Part shown: piece after piece, positions 5,683 to 8,531 of the stretch | Layout: every line of letters starts with the position of its first letter | How positions within the stretch are numbered: the first letter of the stretch is position 1 | Source of the DNA: Pseudomonadota bacterium | GTDB taxonomy: Bacteria > Pseudomonadota > Gammaproteobacteria > Steroidobacterales > Steroidobacteraceae | Reading direction: 5' to 3' | Assembly: GCA_021817875.1 (NCBI GenBank) | Contig: JAKAFQ010000151.1 | Location: 1 to 8,531, forward strand | DNA: 8,531 nt | Notes under the pieces: model-generated | Databases searched by the model: none | What the model was told of the DNA's origin: nothing | Seen by the model: the letters and a program-made list of their open reading frames with translations, nothing else | Position numbers and translations under genes: made by a program

Positions 5683-6624
5683 TCAGCCGCGAGACGCGAC
5701 CGTCGTGTCCGCCGCTACCGCGGCGGACGGTCGGCCCGTATCCGTCCCGCCGCTCAGATGCGCCACGAGCGCCTTCTGCGCCAGCGTCGGATGACGGTCG
5801 CGGTGGCGCACCAGCGCATATTCGCGTTGCGGCAATTCGATCGGGATCCGGCTGAGCGTGCCGGCGGCGATGGCCGAGGCCACCACGTGGCGCGAGATGA
5901 TGGTCGCGCCCGCACCGGCTTCCACCGCTTCGCGCACCGCTTCGTTGCCGGGCAACACCAGCACGATGTCGAGATCTTCGAGCGACAGACCCTCCCGGGC
6001 GGCCAGATCCTCGAGCGCACGCCGGGTCCCCGAGCCGCGCTCGCGGATCACCCAGCTCAGCGCCCCGAGGTCGACCGCCCCCGAGGACTTTCTCGGCAGC
6101 GGCGCGCGACCGGCGGCGACCACCAGCACCATCTGGTCGTGGTCGAGATGCGTGCGGATCAGCGCCGGATGCTGCGTTGGTCCTTCCACCAGTCCGACAC
6201 TCACCTCGCCCTCGACCACCGCGCTCTCGACTTCGTGGGTATTGCGGATCACCACGTCGAGCCGCACGCGGGGATGGGCGGCATGAAAGGCGGCCAGCCG
6301 CCGTGGCAGCCAGTAGGTCGCAATGGTCTGGCTGGCCGCAAGCGCGATTGGTCCGCTCGGACGGCCTGCCAGGTCCTGCAGCACCGAGCGCGCGAGCGCC
6401 GCCCGATCGAGCACGGCGCGCGCCTCGCGCAGGAAAATGCCGCCCGCCTCGGTCAGCTGGATGCCGCGGCCGACCCGATCGAACAGCCGGATCTGATACA
6501 GCTCCTCCAGCGCCGCGATCGCCGCCGAGGCGGCCGACTGACTCATGTTGAGCGCCTCGGCGGCACGGGTGACGTGCCCCCTCTCGGCGACCTCCACGAA
6601 GACACGCAGTTGATCGAACGTCAC
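5683..6624 (-). CDS. LysR-type transcriptional regulator, CysL/YeiE/CbbR-like, divergent from aprMBA
   Basis: Encodes 313 residues with the usual LysR layout. The winged helix-turn-helix covers residues 1-60 (QLRVFVEVAERGHVTRAAEA, then NMSQSAASAAIAALEE, then LFDRVGRGIQLTEAG), followed by a linker helix to about 88. The effector domain runs from 91 to about 290, with SQTIATYWLP (99-108), RERGSGTRR (194-202) and GNEAVREAVEAGAGATIISR (226-245). These ligand-domain segments resemble the CysL, YeiE and CbbR group, some of which respond to sulfite or other central metabolites. The last 20 residues are a low-complexity tail. The start is a GTG at 6624 that gives the standard MTFDQLRVF beginning; no good ribosome site precedes it, so the leader may be very short. 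It diverges from aprM across an AT-rich region with inverted repeats, so regulation of aprMBA and itself is the natural inference. Confidence 0.92.
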   Translation of the reverse strand: MTFDQLRVFVEVAERGHVTRAAEALNMSQSAASAAIAALEELYQIRLFDRVGRGIQLTEAGGIFLREARAVLDRAALARSVLQDLAGRPSGPIALAASQTIATYWLPRRLAAFHAAHPRVRLDVVIRNTHEVESAVVEGEVSVGLVEGPTQHPALIRTHLDHDQMVLVVAAGRAPLPRKSSGAVDLGALSWVIRERGSGTRRALEDLAAREGLSLEDLDIVLVLPGNEAVREAVEAGAGATIISRHVVASAIAAGTLSRIPIELPQREYALVRHRDRHPTLAQKALVAHLSGGTDTGRPSAAVAADTTVASRG

Positions 6625-6635
6625 GACTGATTACT

Positions 6636-6652
6636 TTATCATATTAGAATAA
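6636..6652. promoter_or_regulatory. LysR-type half-box, TTAT-N9-ATAA
   Basis: An interrupted dyad with TTAT at 6636-6639 and ATAA at 6649-6652 lies directly upstream of the lysR start in the AT-rich intergenic stretch. Its outer T and A and its size resemble LysR-type boxes. Binding here would block the regulator's own promoter, consistent with autorepression. It overlaps the larger 8-base inverted repeat by one arm. Confidence 0.4.
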
Positions 6653-6679
6653 TCGATATTATTGATATAAACGATTATT
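6648..6679. promoter_or_regulatory. Inverted repeat AATAATCG-N16-CGATTATT between lysR and aprM
   Basis: Perfect 8-base arms at 6648-6655 and 6672-6679 are separated by 16 AT-rich bases. The right arm touches the -35 of the proposed aprM promoter. This is the usual place for an activating LysR-type tetramer, so this is the best candidate operator for the adjacent regulator. The stretch 6631-6679 is strikingly AT-rich against a very GC-rich background, typical of a bendable regulatory region. Confidence 0.55.
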
Positions 6680-6706
6680 GCGAGGCGACGCGCCCGGGCA
6701 TAGAGT
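6678..6706 (+). promoter_or_regulatory. Candidate sigma-70 promoter for aprMBA
   Basis: TTGCGA at 6678-6683 and TAGAGT at 6701-6706 match the -35 and -10 consensus at four of six positions each, with an ideal 17-base spacer. Transcription would begin near 6713 and give a leader of about 78 bases before the aprM GTG. The -35 overlaps the right arm of the inverted repeat, as expected for a LysR-activated promoter. Confidence 0.45.
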
Positions 6707-6790
6707 GTCCGCACCTTGGGGCCTGTGGATCCCCGGCGCGGATGCCAGACCCGCAAGACACTGCAATCAGACGCCCATAGGGGAATCACA

Positions 6791-7579
6791 GTGTTTACGC
6801 TCAATCCATTCGCCGCACTTCCCACATCGATTCCCCCTGCCGCGATGCAGGCCTACGTGATCGCCATGGTCGTGCTGGTCGCCTGCGGCACGCTGATCGA
6901 CATGGCGCACAAACGCAGCGCGCGCTACTTCTTCAACCACCGGCGCAAGGTTCGGGCCGGAGCAACCCGCCAGCTCGGCGGCGGGCAAGCTGCGGCGCTC
7001 GCCGTTCAGACCATCGTGGTGGCGGGTCTGGCTGCCGGTGAATTCGACAATCCATGGCGCCGGATCACCCATCTGTTGACCATGTACGGGTTTCTGCTCT
7101 ACGTGATCTGCACCGTCATCCTGGTGTTTGCCTATCCGACGGCCGCGGCGAGCGCACCGGCCATCGTACCGGCGCTGTGGCATCTCGGCGCTCTGCTGGT
7201 CTGCCTCGGCGGCTACTGGTACTGGCTGCTGCAGCGGGTCGACGTCGCCGCTGAAGGCCACTCGCCGCTGCGTCTGGTGCGCGCGGATCTGTTCATTCTT
7301 TCGCTGCTCGGCAGCGCCACGTTCGGGCTGATCTGGGCGCGCTTCGCGGCGGCGGGCAATCCGCTCTGGACGGACGTGTTCTTCGGGCTGTATCTGCTGT
7401 GCAGCACGCTGCTGTTTGCCACGGTTCCGTGGTCGAAGTTCGCCCACATGTTCTACAAGCCTGCCGCGGCGTTCCAGAAGCGCATCGAGCAGGCCAACGG
7501 CTTTCGCCGCAACCTGCCTGCCCCCGCCGACCGTCCGGCGACGCTCGGCGCAATCCGTCGCCCGCCGCACAATTACTGA
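6791..7579 (+). CDS. aprM: AprM, membrane anchor of APS reductase
   Basis: Encodes 262 residues of an integral membrane protein placed directly before aprB. AprM is proposed to link AprBA to the quinone pool in sulfur oxidizers that lack QmoABC. Hydrophobic segments are at about residues 20-38 (QAYVIAMVVLVACGTLIDMA), 66-82 (less certain), 96-115, 129-147, 166-186 and 194-213. Histidines near membrane ends, His40, His94, His131 and His219, are possible heme ligands but this is not established. The tail from about 226 is polar and basic. The start is a GTG at 6791 with AGGGGA six bases upstream; the frame is open further upstream but that part is not membrane-like and would cover the promoter. 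aprB starts 12 bases downstream, indicating an operon. The assignment relies on context together with the FAHMFYKP-type C-terminal helix end, reminiscent of HdrE/NarI-like anchors. Confidence 0.9.
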   Translation: MFTLNPFAALPTSIPPAAMQAYVIAMVVLVACGTLIDMAHKRSARYFFNHRRKVRAGATRQLGGGQAAALAVQTIVVAGLAAGEFDNPWRRITHLLTMYGFLLYVICTVILVFAYPTAAASAPAIVPALWHLGALLVCLGGYWYWLLQRVDVAAEGHSPLRLVRADLFILSLLGSATFGLIWARFAAAGNPLWTDVFFGLYLLCSTLLFATVPWSKFAHMFYKPAAAFQKRIEQANGFRRNLPAPADRPATLGAIRRPPHNY

Positions 7580-7591
7580 GGAGCATCATCC

Positions 7592-8056
7592 ATGCCCACG
7601 TTTGTCTACATGACGAACTGCGACGGCTGCGGATACTGCGTCGATATCTGCCCGTCCGACATCATGCACATCGACACCACATACCGGCGTGCGTTCAACA
7701 TCGAGCCGAACATGTGCTGGGAATGCTTCTCGTGCGTCAAGGCGTGCCCGCAGCAGGCCATCGACTGCCGCGGCTACGCCGATTTTGCGCCGCTCGGCCA
7801 CAGCGTGCGCGCGCTGCGCGAGGCCGAGAAGGGCACGATCTCCTGGCGGATCAGGTTCCGCGACGGCCGTGAGAAGAACTTCGTTTCGCCGATCAGAACA
7901 ACCCCCTGGGGATCGATCAAAGGTCCGTGCGAGTACCCGCAGCCGAGCGCCGCGGCGCTGCGCTCGCAGGAGCTCGCCCACGAGCCCGAAGCGCTCAAGA
8001 TCAGCGCGCTGCCCGCGCTCGCGCCCAACCGTCTGAAGAAAGGTGTCGTGTCATGA
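7592..8056 (+). CDS. aprB: Adenylylsulfate (APS) reductase, beta subunit
   Basis: Encodes 154 residues, the iron-sulfur subunit of the cytoplasmic APS reductase. In the oxidative direction the enzyme combines sulfite and AMP to give APS and two electrons. AprB takes the electrons from the FAD in AprA. Two 4Fe-4S clusters are ligated by CDGCGYCVDIC (Cys10, 13, 16 and 20) and CWECFSCVKAC (Cys42, 45, 48 and 52). A tryptophan next to the second motif (Trp43) matches the type of residue implicated in electron transfer in the archaeal enzyme. The C-terminal half has SWRIRFRDGREKNFVSPIRT and TPWGSIKGPCEYP, typical of the tail that wraps AprA. The ATG at 7592 has a strong GAGGAG ribosome site. The stop overlaps the aprA start as ATGA, so translation is probably coupled. 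Confidence 0.97.
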   Translation: MPTFVYMTNCDGCGYCVDICPSDIMHIDTTYRRAFNIEPNMCWECFSCVKACPQQAIDCRGYADFAPLGHSVRALREAEKGTISWRIRFRDGREKNFVSPIRTTPWGSIKGPCEYPQPSAAALRSQELAHEPEALKISALPALAPNRLKKGVVS

Positions 8057-8531
8057 GCCGCAAGACCGTATTCGTCGACTCGGACATTCTCGTCGTCGGT
8101 GGCGGCATGGGCGGCTGCGGCGCCGCGTATGAGGCCAGATACTGGGGACGGGACCTGAAGATCGTCTGCGTGGAGAAGGCGAACATCGAGCGCAGCGGCG
8201 CGGTCGCGCAGGGTCTGTACGCGATCAACTGCTACATGGGCATGCAGTGGAACGAGAACCAGCCCGAAGACCACGTGCGTTACGCACGCAATGATCTCAT
8301 GGGCCTGGTGCGCGAGGATCTCGGCTACGACATCGCCCGGCACGTCGATGCCACCGTGCACAAGTTCGAGGAATGGGGCCTGCCGATGATGAAAGACCCC
8401 AAGACCGGCAGGTACCAGCGCGAGGGCAAATGGCAGATCATGATCCACGGCGAGAGCTACAAGCCGATCGTCGCCGAAGCCGCGCGCAAGGCGGCCACCG
8501 CGGTATATAACCGCATCATGGTGAGCCACCT
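8053..8531 (+). CDS. aprA: APS reductase, alpha (FAD) subunit, 5' part only
   Basis: The first 159 codons are present and the gene runs off the window; full AprA is usually above 600 residues. It is the flavoprotein subunit holding the sulfite/AMP active site. The visible part has the dinucleotide-binding motif DILVVGGGMGGCGAAYEA (residues 11-28), then VEKANIERSGAVAQGLYAIN (40-59), which in this family contacts FAD, and WNENQPEDHVRYARNDLMG (66-84), characteristic of AprA as opposed to fumarate reductase or aspartate oxidase. Later active-site residues lie outside the window. The ATG at 8053 overlaps the aprB stop by four bases. Its order after aprM and aprB is the aprMBA arrangement found in sulfur-oxidizing proteobacteria. 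Confidence 0.97.
   Translation, partial: MSRKTVFVDSDILVVGGGMGGCGAAYEARYWGRDLKIVCVEKANIERSGAVAQGLYAINCYMGMQWNENQPEDHVRYARNDLMGLVREDLGYDIARHVDATVHKFEEWGLPMMKDPKTGRYQREGKWQIMIHGESYKPIVAEAARKAATAVYNRIMVSH

Noticed and set aside
5083..6630. 515-residue plus-strand open frame antisense to cysG and lysR
   Set aside because: It spans two well-supported genes and their gap and has no protein-like motif.
1..8531. CRISPR array that would explain the Cas6-like gene
   Set aside because: No regularly spaced direct repeats were seen; the gaps of 220, 187 and 166 bases are too short and non-repetitive.

Overview
The window is a GC-rich chromosomal segment (high GC judged by eye) from a sulfur-oxidizing proteobacterium, most likely a gammaproteobacterium of the Chromatiales/Ectothiorhodospiraceae kind, although a betaproteobacterial oxidizer cannot be excluded. 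The reason is the gene content: dsrAB followed at once by dsrE, dsrF and the first codon of a probable dsrH, plus aprMBA. DsrEFH and the AprM membrane anchor are hallmarks of bacteria that run dissimilatory sulfite reductase and APS reductase in the oxidative direction. Sulfate reducers normally lack DsrEFH and use QmoABC instead of AprM.

Layout. Positions 1-3160 (minus strand) hold the dsr operon read right to left: dsrA, dsrB, dsrE, dsrF, then the first codon of dsrH at the window edge. dsrA/dsrB and dsrB/dsrE overlap by four and three bases; dsrE/dsrF and dsrF/dsrH are 13 bases apart. Positions 3161-3380 are a gene-free divergent control region with a perfect 12-base palindrome and a GC-only hairpin. 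A plus-strand gene at 3381-4070 encodes a protein that closely resembles the Cas6/Cmx6 family of CRISPR RNA endonucleases, although no CRISPR array or other cas gene is present. It ends three bases from the end of convergent cysG (minus, 4074-5495), the trifunctional siroheme synthase. A 187-base gap follows, then a LysR-type regulator (minus, 5683-6624). An AT-rich divergent promoter region (6625-6790) with inverted repeats separates the regulator from aprM, aprB and a truncated aprA (plus, 6791 to the window end).

How the genes fit together. Reverse DsrAB oxidizes sulfane sulfur delivered through the DsrEFH relay and releases sulfite in the cytoplasm. CysG supplies the siroheme that DsrAB needs. 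AprBA couples sulfite with AMP to give APS, and AprM is thought to pass the electrons to the quinone pool. The LysR regulator sits where it would be expected to control aprMBA and itself; its effector domain resembles the CysL/YeiE/CbbR group, so sulfite or a related sulfur compound is a plausible inferred ligand.

The most unusual element is the orphan Cas6/Cmx6-like gene inside this sulfur-oxidation locus. Two positions where I recall a conserved histidine in the family are tyrosine here. It may have been recruited to a non-CRISPR RNA-binding role, possibly connected to dsr expression. That link is inference only.
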